Shown one piece after another: positions 36,393 to 49,110 of a stretch of DNA of 64,000 nucleotides (positions within the stretch are counted from its first letter, which is position 1; every line of letters begins with the position of its first letter). Made by a program: the position numbers and the translations under genes. The notes under the pieces are model-generated. The model ran no database searches, was not told the DNA's origin, and was given only the letters and a program-made list of their open reading frames with translations. The DNA lies in the NCBI GenBank assembly GCA_022829145.1, contig CM040746.1, positions 37,884,212 to 37,948,211 on the forward strand, given 5' to 3'. The DNA is from Albula goreensis (Eukaryota > Chordata > Actinopteri > Albuliformes > Albulidae).

Positions 36393-38309
36393 TGTAGAGG
36401 GTGGTGCATCTACATTGTGGAAAGAGGTGAGATTAGCTGTCATGAGCATGTCAGAGAAGGAATATGCCCCTTCCTATCCGCTCCTCAACAACAAGTGCAG
36501 TTTCGTTAAGGGTGGTTAAAATATTACCAGTGTAAAAAGTACACCATAAGAGTTGATTTAACACTGAAGGTGTCATTTTGAAGCTGAAGACAGTCTCCGC
36601 TTGAGTTCCCTCTTGACTGGTGTATGTATGGTCTCATGTCCTCCGTATGCTGCCCTATTTCCAGTGGCTTCTGGTTTCACTAAATCCAGAATGAAAACAG
36701 TTTAAAATCCTCAGTCACGACTTCCCCGGCATATCGTGAAAGGTTAATTTCTCATTTGTGCCGTCTGCTTCTCTCAACAGACTCAGCTCTCAATGAAATG
36801 TTATTTCATGTGGTGCTGTAAAAGCAGAACAGATTGTTTGGATGCAGTGCAGTCATACAGAATGGTGGTCGTGAATTTGACATGGAAGGAGGACGAATGA
36901 TACCTTGTCAACAGAAGCAACCTATAATATAAATCATAGAATGCTTTAAGCCCCCTGGTCTGAGAACAGGCTTCTCATAATGGAAACACTTGCCACTGCA
37001 TATTGTACGGTGCATAACAAATGGCAGTTGAAAGGGTGAAACCACAGGGAAAACCATACATGCCAAACACAGACGCAGAGCGATATAAAGTGAGTGACAG
37101 TGACACTGTTTGGAAACCTCATTTCTCACAGGTAACAGCTCATTTACAAGAGCTGGGTGGAAGTGAAAGCGAAACGCTGGTCCCAAACCAACTCATGCCT
37201 CGCATATTCGTATCCTGGTGGACCTGGGCTGACCTGTTTCTGAGGACACTCACCCACCGTTCGTGGAAACGTATGGAAATTTACACAGAAAAATATTATT
37301 CAAAATATATACCAAAAGCCAAGGAACCTAATTTTGGACTTTTTCAGAAGAATAAATGCAATAACCTAATAAATAAATAAATAAATAAATAAGTACGTGA
37401 ATCACACCAGGACAGAGCTTGTGGTGGAGTGGGGCTTTGAGAGCCTGGAGTAGGATAACACAGGCTCATGCTGTGTTGTGTTTTGCGGCAGAGGGCCTCT
37501 GTGTAGCGGTGTCTAAGTGGTGTCTGCAGATTCAGACCAAAGCCAGTGGTGAGATAGGGGACTCAATTGGCTCCCAATAGCGGGGGACATGCAGAAATAC
37601 AAAGCGTGTGAAAAATGGGGGTAACGTCGACCCCATGCTGCTCTGGAGGCGGGTGACAGAACGGGTGTTACTAACTTATCACACATTACACACTTATCAC
37701 GAGGCTCTGCCTGTTTTCCCCCCACTCTCAGAGGAAGCAGAGTAATTGAAAATATCCCCCTCCCCACCCCCACCCCCAACCCCCCGCCTCCCCCACCCCA
37801 CAATTGTGTGAAATCACACAAGGGTAGAATAGAAGGCTCACTGGAGGCGAGTCTGAGGAGAAAGCAGTGATTGAAACATGAGCTGGGAGACAGCGGCGGG
37901 AATGCAGCTGGGTACCAAGCCGAGGCGCGTGTGAAGTGCATCCCGTCGCTGTGGCGACCCTCTGAGAATCTGACCAGTGTCTAAGGTGGCATGTCACTGA
38001 CGTGGAGATCATTGAGATAACAAGCACTGCTCGCGAAAGGACAGGCCAGACCGCGCTGCTATCTCCCCAGCTCTGGCCGCCTGGGTACAGAGACCAGAGA
38101 CCGGTTTGAGCTAGGTCCGCTGCAGAAACGGGACTGGCGCGTGAGGTTTCGACCTCCCATCACCCGTGGGCAGGAAGGGCACAAAGAGACAGGAGGCTCA
38201 GGAGCTAGCTCTGCTTCACTTAACTTCCCTCTTCCATTTTTAACCTCCTTGGAACACGAGGAATAGCTTATATCCAGGCTGTACTTTCACCTGAGGGCAG
38301 AAATAGCCT
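36393..38309. other. Mostly unique non-coding DNA
   Basis: The 18-mer GTTAAGGGTGGTTAAAAT (36,505-36,522) recurs with one change at 44,928. A palindromic X-box-like word GTCGCTGTGGCGAC lies at 37,945. A C-rich tract (CCCCCTCCCCACCCCCACCC) lies near 37,757. A short AAAT run lies at 37,370-37,392. No gene is recognised. Confidence 0.45.
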
Positions 38310-38352
38310 ACATTGCATTGCATTGAACCATTTTACAGACACTCCCATGCTA
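38310..38352 (-). mobile_element. Solo SINE 3' tail (antisense)
   Basis: ATTGCATTGCATTG followed by AACCATTTTACAGACACTCC resembles the reverse of the SINE tail ('gagcgtctgctaaatg' plus its short 3' repeat). Too short to be certain. Confidence 0.35.
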
Positions 38353-39342
38353 ATCATGAACCTTCAGCCTTATCTTATGCAGAGTTTCTTTCACAGTTTA
38401 CAGATATACATTTTATATCATTATATTAACATTATAATTAGCTAATTCAAATAGTTACTTAAAGTTGAGGTTCAGCCAAGGATTCTGAATAACTATCGTA
38501 ATATTACATAACTATTAAATATTATGTATGAATAAATATAAATAACAATTCCCACAAAATATGTATAAAAGGTAAAACTACTGTGGCATTTGATCAAGAA
38601 AATCTCTGTAGCTATATCAACTAATTTCAATATGATTTCATATGTTATAAAAATGTAATTACATATTTTCATTATTATACTCATTTCCAAGATATATTAG
38701 TTTTATTTTAACATTAAACATTCAAGCCTCAGTAACTCTGCAAATGTTCAATAAATTGGAAATATTTTTAAATATATATATTTATCTTTCAAAGAACAAC
38801 AAAAACACATCAATGCATTAGATTATTCAAATTTTTTGCATCTGTTAAAACTATGAAGAGTCCTAACAGTGTAAATATTTTTCTTGGCCATTTTGTGAGG
38901 CCATAAAACAAAACTGCAACAGCTTGTTCATGGAGATTCTGACAGCTCACCAAAGGAGCGTACTGGAGTGTAAGGACGACGTCTGATGAATGAAGACCGA
39001 TCTGACGGGTCATCACTCAGCCGAGTGAATGCTATTCAGACTGACAGAGCCATTGATGCTCCAGACATCCAGCAGCTAACCCAGAGGCTACAGGCACTTC
39101 CAGCTCCCCAGTCCAGACAGGATGTCTGGGCTGGGGAGCGGGCTGGGGAGCTGTCACGGTAGTGTGGGGGGGGGAGCTGAGACAGACCCGGTGCGCACCG
39201 TGTGGCTGCGCTCCCAAAACCACAGGCTGCACCGAGGACGCGCCGCTAATGCGTGCGCTCTGTCCACAATGTGAACAGTCTGCACAAAGTCCAGTTGAGA
39301 AACCAATACTGGTTCTCAGAAAGTGCTCATGCTCTACACACA
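38353..39342. other. Unique non-coding DNA
   Basis: AT-rich until 39,000, then a GC-rich stretch (39,040-39,260) with AGTGTGGGGGGGGGAGC and CGAGGACGCGCCGC. Frames of 64 and 103 codons overlap on opposite strands there, none recognised. Confidence 0.4.
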
Positions 39343-39359
39343 TTCAGCGACACTGACAG
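39343..39359 (+). promoter_or_regulatory. RE1/NRSE-like word
   Basis: TTCAGCGACACTGACAG has the two halves of the REST site (TTCAGC and GACAG) at canonical spacing but mismatches between and after them. A weak candidate only. Confidence 0.15.
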
Positions 39360-41459
39360 GTAGTGAGCGCTGTTTGATATGCATGTGGGGAACTCTATGT
39401 GTGTCATTGACTCACACAATATTCATCCATGTCTGTTTTTATTTTGTTTTTTTACTCTTTATCCTACATAATGTATGATTTGGTGACAGAAACTAGTCTG
39501 CTAAGAGGGAGGGAGGGAAGAATTAACTGGGCATCTTTGCTGTTTTTACTGCTGAAACTGGTGCTGTCAGCAATCAAAGAGACAGTAAAAATCTGGTCAC
39601 AGAATTGGTTGGCGTCAGACACACTGCCCCCCCTTGCAATGCTGTTTGCGGAGAGTTTTGATTTTAATGAAATAACTGTAGTATTTGAATATGTAGTGCT
39701 CTGTGGTTTTAATGAAGACACTGATTTACATTGCTTTCTGAGATGAAGTCTGCCAGGGTTGGTGCTTTGATGTCCTGTTTTCTTATTCTCTGACTCATAT
39801 TTGATTGCTGTGCACTAACCTACTTTGACTGTGATCTGGGTTAAAGGTACTCCACTAATTTACATTGCACATGGAATCACTGAAATACAACAAAAATGCA
39901 AAACCGATTCCAACAAATTGAGTTTCTTGAATATGTTGTCTTGATTAATGGTGAACTGAAGTTACGCTGACATCAGCCGAGCATCCTGTCCTTATCATTA
40001 TCTGTATCTAAACTTCTGACCAAGTATAGTGTTTGTCTAATGTTTGTGAGATGGCTAGCTAGCAATTCCTGATGATGTCAAAGCTATTGAAAGAGGAGTG
40101 TGAATGAATATTACAATTACAGGGAGGTTTTTTAACGGTTGCTTCACTCCTGAATAACTTACAAAAGCGTATTGAAGGAATATTTGTATTGAATGTATGC
40201 ATTTGTTATTTTTGCAACCACTGATGCCTCTGTGACTCTTTACGATAAAGACCAAACATGGTAAGGCAGTCTGCTGTGTTATTAAGTAAGCCTGCAGAAA
40301 ATAAAGAAAATTGAAATGATCATCAACCACTTCATCGCCCTTGTTGTAGACCACTTGGCGATTCTTTGTATCATTTTCACTTCTTTATGCTAATCACATA
40401 GCTGCTCATTTCAGTGAGACGCTACTGACTACAGTGTTTAAGTTGTCAGGACCAAGACACTCAATGCAACTTGTCTGTGTTCAGGGCAACTCATAAACAG
40501 TTATCACAACCTGACATGCAATGGCAAGCTTTTCCACAACGCTGACTATCACTCAACACATGAAAGGAGGAAAGAAAAAGAAAGAAAAAACCCAGCCCAG
40601 ACTAGAGACCGTGTTTTTGAACATGCTTAATGTATTTGGTCTGGTCTGTGCATTTGGAGAGTTTTAGGACACATCCAGAGGACACATGCTTTGATCTTGG
40701 GCAGCATAAAGTTTATATCCAGACCATCTCAAGTCTGGACAGAACATTGCTCCATACAGCAAGTCTGACTTTATTATCACTGAGCTACTGCATGAGCCAC
40801 CGACGCATCTAGATATAGAAAATAAGCACTTATGATAGCCAGAGCAATCTAAGGAGTAGACCTGCAATTACATCTCCAGCCCATATTTGTCAGTGTACAT
40901 AGTGCACAGCAACAAAACTGCAAATATATACCTCTGACCAGGATATTGCTCAAAAAATATGATTTTAGCCATTTTCTCTCAAGTACAATGCAAAACATTT
41001 CAGACTTCTCAAATGTGAATAGTACATGCAAGTCATGCATTAAGTATGCTACATTTTCCAAACACAAAGACCTAAATTCACTACGCCATGAGTCCTACTG
41101 TGTTGTGTAACAAATGAAAAGGATTGAATGCTTCTTATACTACACGATGCACTTTTATACTGTGATAAATATTAAAAAAAAAAAAAAAAAAACTATTATC
41201 ACATGTTCAGAACATTCATCTTCCCTCTCCCAAGACCAATTTTAGCATCTGAACACAGACAATTCTAACTGGCTACTTTAATAAAAATGGTGGGAAAAAA
41301 CATATTTTATTATGTATTTTACATTTATTATAAACACACTGTCTTCGCCATTGTTCCAGACAGTGGATACGAATGCAGTAACACAACATTAACAATACCC
41401 TTTAACTTTACCCTCTTATTAGCAGAAAAAATGATCCTATTATGCCACTTTGGAGAGCT
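39360..41459. other. Unique non-coding DNA
   Basis: No gene recognised. A purine tract at 40,565-40,590 and an A19 run at 41,174-41,192. Confidence 0.5.
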
Positions 41460-41800
41460 GCGCATCTAAAATCATTAATCAGAGCTCAGCCTGACGATGA
41501 ATAATCAAAGGTTTGCTGTGCTCCAGAGCCCGCAAACACTTCCATTTGGGAGGTGTTCACATCAGTCAGCGCTCTCCAGATGGATTTGGAAGCCTGCGTA
41601 ATAGAGTCGGTAGTACAGATGTCGGGATGCGCCCGGTTGCGCGGAGCGCCTCCGGTAATGCATAAATAAGAAACCATTAGGAACGAGGCGTGTTTTCACC
41701 TGTGGAACGCTGGGAGAAGGAAGAAAGCAGCGGAGCAGTCAAAAACACCCAAACAAGCTGAGACGCTCCGGAGAGCCTCGGCTTCGCCCCCACGCATCAT
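41460..41800. promoter_or_regulatory. Enhancer-like block with TCF/LEF and T-box words
   Basis: Repeat-free and richer in CpG than its flanks. It contains AAAATCATTAATC (homeodomain), ATCAAAGG (41,504-41,511, TCF/LEF), AGGTGTTCAC (41,551-41,560, T-box-like), TAATGCATAAATAAG and many CpGs at 41,620-41,800. No coding frame of note. Inferred regulatory element. Confidence 0.35.
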
Positions 41801-42375
41801 GTGCTTTTCGTCTTCTGTGCAGAGAAAAAAAAAAAAAAAAAGAGAGAGAAAAAAAGCGTTTTATTTCCCTCCCCCTCCTTGACTCACTGCTTCAGGACCG
41901 CCAGATGAATGCCCAAGCGTGTGATCACGCTGTAATACGAAGCAGGGAATTGTGGGGAAGCATCAGTGAATCCGTAATTAGGCTTTGAACGAAAGGCGGC
42001 ATGGAGGGCAATACATCTTTAAACAAGACAACAGATGGTGTGTTTGTGATATTTGTGTAAAAATGTAAAAGCCCGGACTAATTTCTCTTCAGACTTCCAA
42101 CCCACCATAACCTCTTTCAGGGCACGTACTGAAGGTTTTAGTCTCCTAATATATTTTTTTGACATGTGTTTTGCCGAAATGCAACATTTTCTAAACAAAG
42201 ATGCAATTTTGAGGTTCATTGCAAATTCATAAAAAGCATACTTGCAGGGATGTGTTTATGAGTTGTTTTTACTTTGCTTAACTTACTAAACAACCACAGT
42301 CTGCCATGGTGAATAGCTCACAAGGAATCAATAGGTATTTATTGACAATCCAAAGATCTTGAGATCTGTTGGAAC
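41801..42375. other. Unique non-coding DNA
   Basis: A-rich tract 41,824-41,856; no gene. Confidence 0.5.
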
Positions 42376-42406
<31 letters not shown>

Positions 42407-42449
42407 GTAGTAGTAGTAGTAGTAGTAGTCGTACTTGTAGTTGTAGTTA
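42376..42449. repeat. Compound (ATT)n(AGT)n microsatellite
   Basis: ATT trinucleotides pass into AGT trinucleotides and then GTAGTT variants. Confidence 0.93.
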
Positions 42450-43799
42450 GACAGTTAGACTTAGGGCATTGCTGAACCATCGGAATGTGCCCACCTAGTT
42501 TGATGTTAAGCAATAAATAAAGCAGAATGTGTGCAGAAAATGCACAGACAGGTGATCTAGATGTAAAATTACAGTTCAGTGTCCCTCCACACAGACACAT
42601 AGGACATCGGGAGTGTGTAGAATGAGGCCAGTTGATCTTTGACTCTGTGGGATGAGATCCAGGCAGGAAAGATGAAAAATATAATATTCTGAGCAGATCC
42701 TAAGTGACACGGTACAGGCAGGTCAGAAGACCGCCCCGCTTAGAGGTGCTGAATAAGACCTTTTGCCATGGCCTGAGTTATTGCTCGATACGAGAGCGTC
42801 ATGCGTGTTACCCTGGAGACGGCTTCCTGTCTCGATCAGTTGCAGGTGCTGGTGCTTGGTCTAACTTGCCCTACTTGGTTTTTTCAGGCGTGAGGTAAGA
42901 CTGTGATTTAGGACACAAGAGACCGCAACTAGTGTCATCCCGAGCCCTTTTAACATTTACCAAAAAAAGCTGGCCTTTGTGTACTTCAAAAGCTACTCTT
43001 TATTTATTTATGCATTTATTTATATCTATGTCTGAGGGATAAAGGACTCGAGACAGATACAACAAAGTGGATTTTTGTTCTTGTTGATACAGTTAACCCC
43101 CTACTGTTCTCAGGTGTGGCCTCCATGGATCGTAGGTCACATGGCAAACATGAGAAACACAGACGATCGTAAATAGCTCCGCTGAAGGTCACGTCACGTC
43201 AAGCTCTCAGACCACAGTGGCTGGGTAGACGCTGACATTCGTTGACATTTGAGCCGAGGACGTATCTAAAATGAATTGTTTCCTTAATACAAACACAGTA
43301 AAAAAAAAAAAAAAAATGATAAATAAATTAAAAAAACAGGTTAACCACATGACACATGTATACTGTCAAAGTAAAATGTAGGACACTAAGTTGATTTAAC
43401 CTCGGCCATTTCACTGTGTGCCGTATTTCAAAACAGAGGACGACACAGCAGACATCCCACCTCTGCTGTCCAGTAGTGATGGGGCACCTGCTGCTTTCTC
43501 TGTCGCTACCCATTGGCACACCTGGGATTTCATGCTATCATATGCACAAAATGATACTGAAACTAATGTTAAGGCAGTCAGTGTATTTCGCTGGAAAAAC
43601 TTTTGTGTCAAGCCCCAACCACTCAGGTGTCAGAATGTGAAAATACCCCGCTAATGACCACCAATCGCCTGCCATTGTATCATTTCTTTGAGCGAGTAAT
43701 GGTAAAATGCAGCTCTGTTACATACGAGGATAATCAAAGGTTAAAAGTGAAATAACACAAGACCAAAAAAAAACTCCCTCAACTCAAATGGTACGCACA
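42450..43799. other. Unique non-coding DNA
   Basis: 42,700-42,890 is GC-balanced and may be conserved. An A17 run lies at 43,300-43,316. Overlapping frames near 43,410-43,650 are unrecognised. A TCF/LEF-like ATCAAAGG lies near 43,734. Confidence 0.4.
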
Positions 43800-43974
43800 G
43801 GGTATACCAGTGTATGACTGCAGGCACTGCTGGAGCAAGGTACTCAACTTGAACTGCTTCAGTAAATATGCACCTGCATAAATTTAATGTTTATAATTAT
43901 TCACATATTATATTATTATTATATGTATTATAATTATTTATGATCATACTATTCACTTGCCTTGTGTCTGTCTG

Positions 43975-44026
<52 letters not shown>

Positions 44027-44115
44027 AACGGAAGGTGAGATATGTGAATGTAAGCTGCACAAATCAGTGTGGATGAGAGCCCCCTCTAAATGACTAAATG
44101 TGAAATGTACATGTA
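43800..44115 (+). mobile_element. SINE split by internal microsatellite (sense)
   Basis: The left part carries GGAGCAAGGTACTCAACTTG, AACTGCTTCAGTAAATATG and CACCTGCATAAATTTAATG. The right part carries GTGAATGTAAGCTGCACAA, GGATGAGAGCCCCCTC and TAAATGACTAAATGTGAAAT, the expected tail. Between them lie AT-rich sequence and a TATC array. The SINE body was therefore opened by local expansion. The tRNA head is lost or unrecognisable. Confidence 0.65.
43964..44026. repeat. (TCTA)n microsatellite
   Basis: About fifteen TCTA/TCTG tetramers inside the SINE. Confidence 0.96.
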
Positions 44116-44907
44116 ACCACTGAGTAGCAGTAGTAGGGCATGTTCAAGAGGCTGAACACCAATTTCAGACAATGTGAGCGTAAGAACAACCAGTGATGTT
44201 CACAGCATCTCTTAGGGACGAGGGTGAAAGGATTTAAGAATGGGATCTCAAAAAGAGTGTCATATTACGACAGATGGATTTGCATTATGAACCCAACTTA
44301 TTGTCATCTTTCCAAAGACAGTATGACAGCGTTATTGTAGTTGCTGGATTGTGTCCCCATTTCCTCTCTGACATGGTGTTCCGTCGCCCCTTCTTAAACA
44401 GTCTCTTATATTGAACTGCATATGAAAAGTCACCCCTTTGCCCCTCTTTGTCACTTTTGGCAAATTGTTACGCTCCGTAATTTTCGCTTATTTTCTCAGA
44501 CTGAAAGAGGCACTTTCATCCCCAGAACGCTTGTTCGTACCATTGAGGACAAAAACAGGCAGTATCAGCTAGAACCTCAGACAAAAGCACAACAGAGAAA
44601 GCCTTGTGGAAAAATTCATTCATCTAATGCAATCGTTTATCTAACATAAATAATTCTGCATTTATTTAGGCTAAAGTGTAAATTGGATGAAAATGCTCTA
44701 GCCTTCAGTCAGTCTCCTGGATCCAGTGAAAACAAGCGTCTTACTTTACTTTAGGGAGCAATTAAAATCGAATGCCTCACTCACCTTTTCTCGCTCTGCA
44801 TTCTTTCCTTATTTCTCTCTGGTTTGTTTCTAGGTGAGCTGTCACGCCATAGTCAGCAGGGTTTGTGTAATTGTTTGTTTGCCTGACCAGGAGCAATGCT
44901 CGTCCGT
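44116..44907. other. Unique non-coding DNA
   Basis: No gene recognised; the 75-codon frame at 44,422-44,649 has no recognised domain. Confidence 0.45.
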
Positions 44908-45068
44908 TATTTACGAAGCGTCGTTTTGTTAAGGGCGGTTAAAATGTTGGGTTGCTGATATAGGATCAGTTTTACCTTGTGGCTCATTGTGGATAAAGCT
45001 AGAATATGGCAGACGAAAACTGATCCTAGATCAGTAATGTAACTGTGACTCTTTATAAAAATGAATCT
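44908..45068. mobile_element. MITE with GATCAGTTTT inverted arms
   Basis: GCTGATATAGGATCAGTTTT on the left is mirrored by AAAACTGATCCTAGATCAGT on the right, about 38 bp apart. Outside these, TATTTACGAAGCGTC on the left matches the reverse of GACTCTTTATAAAAATG on the right. The layout equals a fish repeat I recall ('ataaagcgtctcagagtaggagtgctgatctaggatcagttttgcc'). The left arm carries an extra ~28 bp that includes GTTAAGGGCGGTTAAAAT. Confidence 0.65.
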
Positions 45069-46210
45069 CATATAGGTGATGTTTCATACCTGGGCTGGTC
45101 ACATTGCTCTCAACATGGTGCTGTCAATTGCCTTCTTCTGTTTTGGCAGACTATAGCCCTGCTTTACCAGTCTCTGCTCTCATGAATAATTAATTCAGGT
45201 GAGAAACCAAGAGGAAAGTTCTGCCGGAGTCGGCCTTCAACGTGTTCATGTTCAGCTCTTCAATGATTGCCTTAGTGCTTACTCTTTATCACATCTGGTG
45301 TTTATGTATGATCTTATTTGTTACGATACTCAACCAAAAGCTTCTGAACACAAAACTTTGCCAGCAGTGATGGCCACTTAAACAGAACTCGGTCTGAAGT
45401 TCAGTCGGGATGCGGCGTCAGTCAAGTTTGTTGAGTACGCTCCCGAGTGTGTTCACTCCCCTCACAGCTGGGCCATGGAGGCAGTGCAGTTCATCCATTT
45501 TAGACGCTCTGTCCTGCTCTGGAAAGTATTTCATGACAACCGAATGACTCTTTTTTTTTTTTTTTTTTACCCCTGCATATTTAGGTCAGCCGGGCTGATG
45601 ATCCCGTACTCAGACTGCAGCTGGCTCTGCGGTACGGCAGCTCCTGGGTTATCTAATGTGGCAGAGCGGGCAGGCCACATACAGCTGCCACATCCCAGGC
45701 CTCTGTGTCGTCTTGAGTGTCTGATAAGTAATTCACTGGTTCCTGGAATGGAGCATCTGCCACCGACCAGGTCTTTCCTGGGGCGTGCTCAAGCCCTGCT
45801 TTGAACTCCGCTAAGTCTGTTTGAAATCTCATTCCTCAGCCTTTGTAGTTGAACTCATTCTCTGCCACTGTGGCATTGGCTAACGTGACTAGCCAATGAG
45901 GCGCTGGCAGTTTCTAAACTCCTGCAAAGCCCTCTGGCACGCACAGTAGGGGGATTGCGGGGGACAAGCACACCATGGAGAAACCAGTGCGTCTAATCGG
46001 GGTTATTACTAAAGACACAAGCGCAAGCAGAACAAAGAATAAATACACACAGTTTAGCTGTATTACAGTTGTGCCCACTGATTTCTCATTCACATTTAAA
46101 CCTGTAAGGACTGCCAGAGGCTCAGCTGATAAAGGCGGTCCCTATGAGCAGTTTCTGAGACCTTCTGTTTACACAATGGAGGTTTTAATCTCAACCATGC
46201 CACTGTGTTT
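45069..46210. other. Unique non-coding DNA
   Basis: A T19 run at 45,550-45,568. The 109-codon frame at 45,475-45,804 crosses that run and is unrecognised. 45,590-45,790 is GC-balanced. Confidence 0.4.
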
Positions 46211-46376
46211 AAGCACTTAACAGATGGTCCCATCCAGAGTGACTTATACAGTTTAGCTTTCCACACACTGTGCTTCTGTACAGCTCGATGCCTCGATCAG
46301 GGGCCTATCAGCAGTGCCTCACCTGGGATTTGAATCCACAGTCTCTGAGTTAGAAAATTATCTCCCTAACCATTAT
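46211..46376 (-). mobile_element. tRNA-derived SINE (antisense)
   Basis: Reading from the left: tail words AGCACTTAACAGATGGTCCC and ATCCAGAGTGACTTATA, body CAGGGGCCTATCAGCAGTG, and head with box B in reverse (GGGATTTGAATCC at 46,325) and CTCCCTAACCATTA. Diverged, old copy. Confidence 0.7.
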
Positions 46377-46807
46377 GTGTAAATGACCGTTATACATTCA
46401 TTTTTAGTGGTGTGGAATATCATTATTGCAACCATGTACATTGTGTTCTGCTGTTTGAAATTGATGCAACGTAGTTTGAAATAACTAAAAGTACTACATT
46501 AACAGTTGATATTCTGCCAAAAGCATGTTTACATATCAAAAAATCTGATACATCAATTATAATCCCATTCCTAGTTTTCTTGGGTTTTTAGCAGTCTGTT
46601 CAGTGGGGTTCTGTGTTCGGTGTTGAGAAGTCAGGATCAACTGATCATGCAGAAAACGTGTTTCATTTTGCGCATGTTCTCTGCATTGGGACCACTTTGC
46701 CATCGCCCACAGCCGTCTCTGGGTTGGGTTTCACCACCATCTGGCCTCCCCTATCTACGGAGACGCGTGTTTATCTCACTGCTGTCTCAGCATCACTGCA
46801 CTGTCTT
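46377..46807. other. Unique non-coding DNA
   Basis: No gene recognised. Confidence 0.5.
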
Positions 46808-46841
46808 TGTGTCTGTGTGTGTGTGTGTGTGTGCGTGTGTT
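46808..46841. repeat. (GT)n microsatellite
   Basis: About sixteen GT units with one GC interruption. Confidence 0.94.
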
Positions 46842-49110
46842 TTTCATATTCTTCCACAGCTGCTTAACAAAACAATAACGCAAAGAGTAACACTTGCCTG
46901 AATGTGATGACATGTGTAAGTGGTAGGCTTTTGTGGTGCAGTTGGCTATTTTGCTTCAGCTCTGTATTTTCCGTATTCACGCCCGTGGGTAAGTTTTGCA
47001 TACTTCCCTTAGCATCAGACATGCTGATGAATGCTTGACTTTCTCCATAATGGCATTCTTAACACATCAGCGATACTGACTCCACAGACTTTGTCGAGCG
47101 TTGGAGGCTGTGTGCCTCCTGTGAATACCATCTTCACTGGTTCTTTAACATGGACCATTTTTCCCATAATGCATTACATACCTCCTCAATGCATTCTACT
47201 TGAATAAATAAATTAATAAATAAAACGTTTCAGTTTGAGATGAAAGGCTAAGAAAGTTGTTTACACTTTGCCCCCGGATCCCCCACCACTGTGAAAGTGA
47301 AGTGTGCCATTTGCTTGTATACGCTGTTCTTTCCCGAAATTGTCCTAAGCATTTAAACAAGCCTCGGGGGCCTCTCAGCACATTCTTTGAAACTGCCGGA
47401 ATTCTCTTCTGAAATGCAGACGCTGAATGTCTCTTCACACATTACTCCGGGATCTGCTTCTGCTACAGTGTTAGATTTCACTGGGGCATTTCCAATTTCA
47501 AATGGCAAAGTCCAATGTTCCCCGCAATATTCTGCATTGCGAAACTTGCCCCAGGAAATAGTTCCCCATCCACTGCGGAGACTTCTCATGCTGCCTTCCT
47601 GTGGCTTGCGTTTTCCCAATGTCCCATTTTCTACCATTTTCTGTTTCTTTTTTTTTTTTTTTTCAAAATGAGTTTTTCCTTTGCTAGGCGGGTTTTTTAT
47701 GTTGTTGATGTTGTTTTTGATGTCTCCACATGTTTCGGCATCTTCATTCATTGTGATCAATGTTCTTTGTTGATGGTTTCCATCTCTCCCGTCGAAATGA
47801 TGTTACTGTGGGTACTCCACTACCTGTGGTCTGCACCTCATTTTAACTTGTGTTCTTGCCACAAGGCAGAAAGCCACAGCATACAGACACTTCTTGGTTT
47901 TTATCTTTGTGGACTAGAAATATTCTCTGTGATATATTTAGATGGTACAATGCTCCAAACATTTGTCATTCATTCTGATTTGAGTATCTTAATTCCATAA
48001 TTGGAATGTTCCTCCATCAAATCTGTCACAGAGACACCAGAACAAAGCAAGTAACCATGTATGATAGCCACAAGAATCCGAAGGTAGTATACTTTGTATG
48101 CCTGAGCACTAAATCTAGATTGCTTGTCAGGTCATGATGGTGTATGTCACCAAAACAACAAATGTGCTTTAGACATGGTCCATTACATTTTCAGCACATT
48201 CATTCAACAGCAATGATACACCTGGATACTCAATTTTCACACAGTGGCAATGTCCACATGTGCTTTCCTCTCGCATTCAACTTGTAAAGGGCTCAACCTT
48301 AAAGACAAGCAGTTTACCACAGATAAGCAACTGTGCAACACTGCGGCTGGATTATCTCATAATTGTGGCTTAATGATGTCCCCCATTTCACTGTACACAG
48401 ATAAGTAAATTGATCTGCACTGTCTTACTGGCTTTTTGAGCTCCACAATTCTCCTGAATATGTTGCTGTTTGGGGATCCAAAAATGTTTCTCAGTGGAGA
48501 GTTACCAGAAAATTCATTTAATTCCTTTTTTTTGTCGCATACCTCTTTTGTGCCATTTCTCAGTAATGTACTGACAAGAGGAGAGGTACAGCTTGAGGGT
48601 AAAGCTCCAAATTTATATTTAGGGAGTTGCCAATCTGTCAGTCTTCAAATTGATTCCATACAAAACAATACCCAAACAACTGGACTGGAATAAAACATAA
48701 ATAACTCCCATGTCGATGGGGGAATGGAAAAAAAAAATGGCTGATGACTAATTTGATTTGGGAAGGAATTCAAGCCTCTTGCAAGCAATAAACCTGAGAT
48801 GTGATTAGGTTGCAGACACAGAAACTCATTTTGGATTTTGACCAAGAAATCAGGGTTAGCGTCTCCTAATCCTTTGATTGATTGGTGTCACAGAATTGTT
48901 GAAGGCTGCTGAGTCAGGCCTCACTTTCACAGCTGACGCGAAGGACAGTATTTTCTCCCTCAGAGATACTCCAACCTGCCAATACGGGCCAGTTTTACAG
49001 CTGGTTTTAATTCCTCTGATCTGCTCAGGGGTTGATTTAGATGAGTCACACCAAGTTATGAGATACATAAGAAATCCAATTGCTCTGATGGCCAAATATG
49101 AGTTTCCCTG
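46842..49110. other. Unique non-coding DNA
   Basis: A frame of 161 codons (47,515-48,000) crosses a T run at 47,649-47,663 that encodes polyphenylalanine; I recognise no domain. 48,865-49,100 is GC-balanced with CCTTTGAT (TCF/LEF-like, 48,871-48,878) and GATGAGTCACACC (AP-1-like) and may be regulatory. Confidence 0.4.

Noticed and set aside
37021-37380. 119-codon ATG frame ending in an AAAT repeat
   Set aside because: No domain and ends in simple sequence; likely chance.
39343-39359. Functional REST silencer
   Set aside because: Half-sites are correctly spaced but the middle and 3' positions deviate; kept only as a weak motif.
42886-42900. 7-nt microexon (TTTTTTCAG, GCGTGAG, GTAAGA)
   Set aside because: Acceptor and donor words are good but so short an exon without flanking exons cannot be supported.
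47515-48000. 161-codon frame
   Set aside because: Crosses a T run giving polyphenylalanine and has no recognised motif; coding is unlikely.
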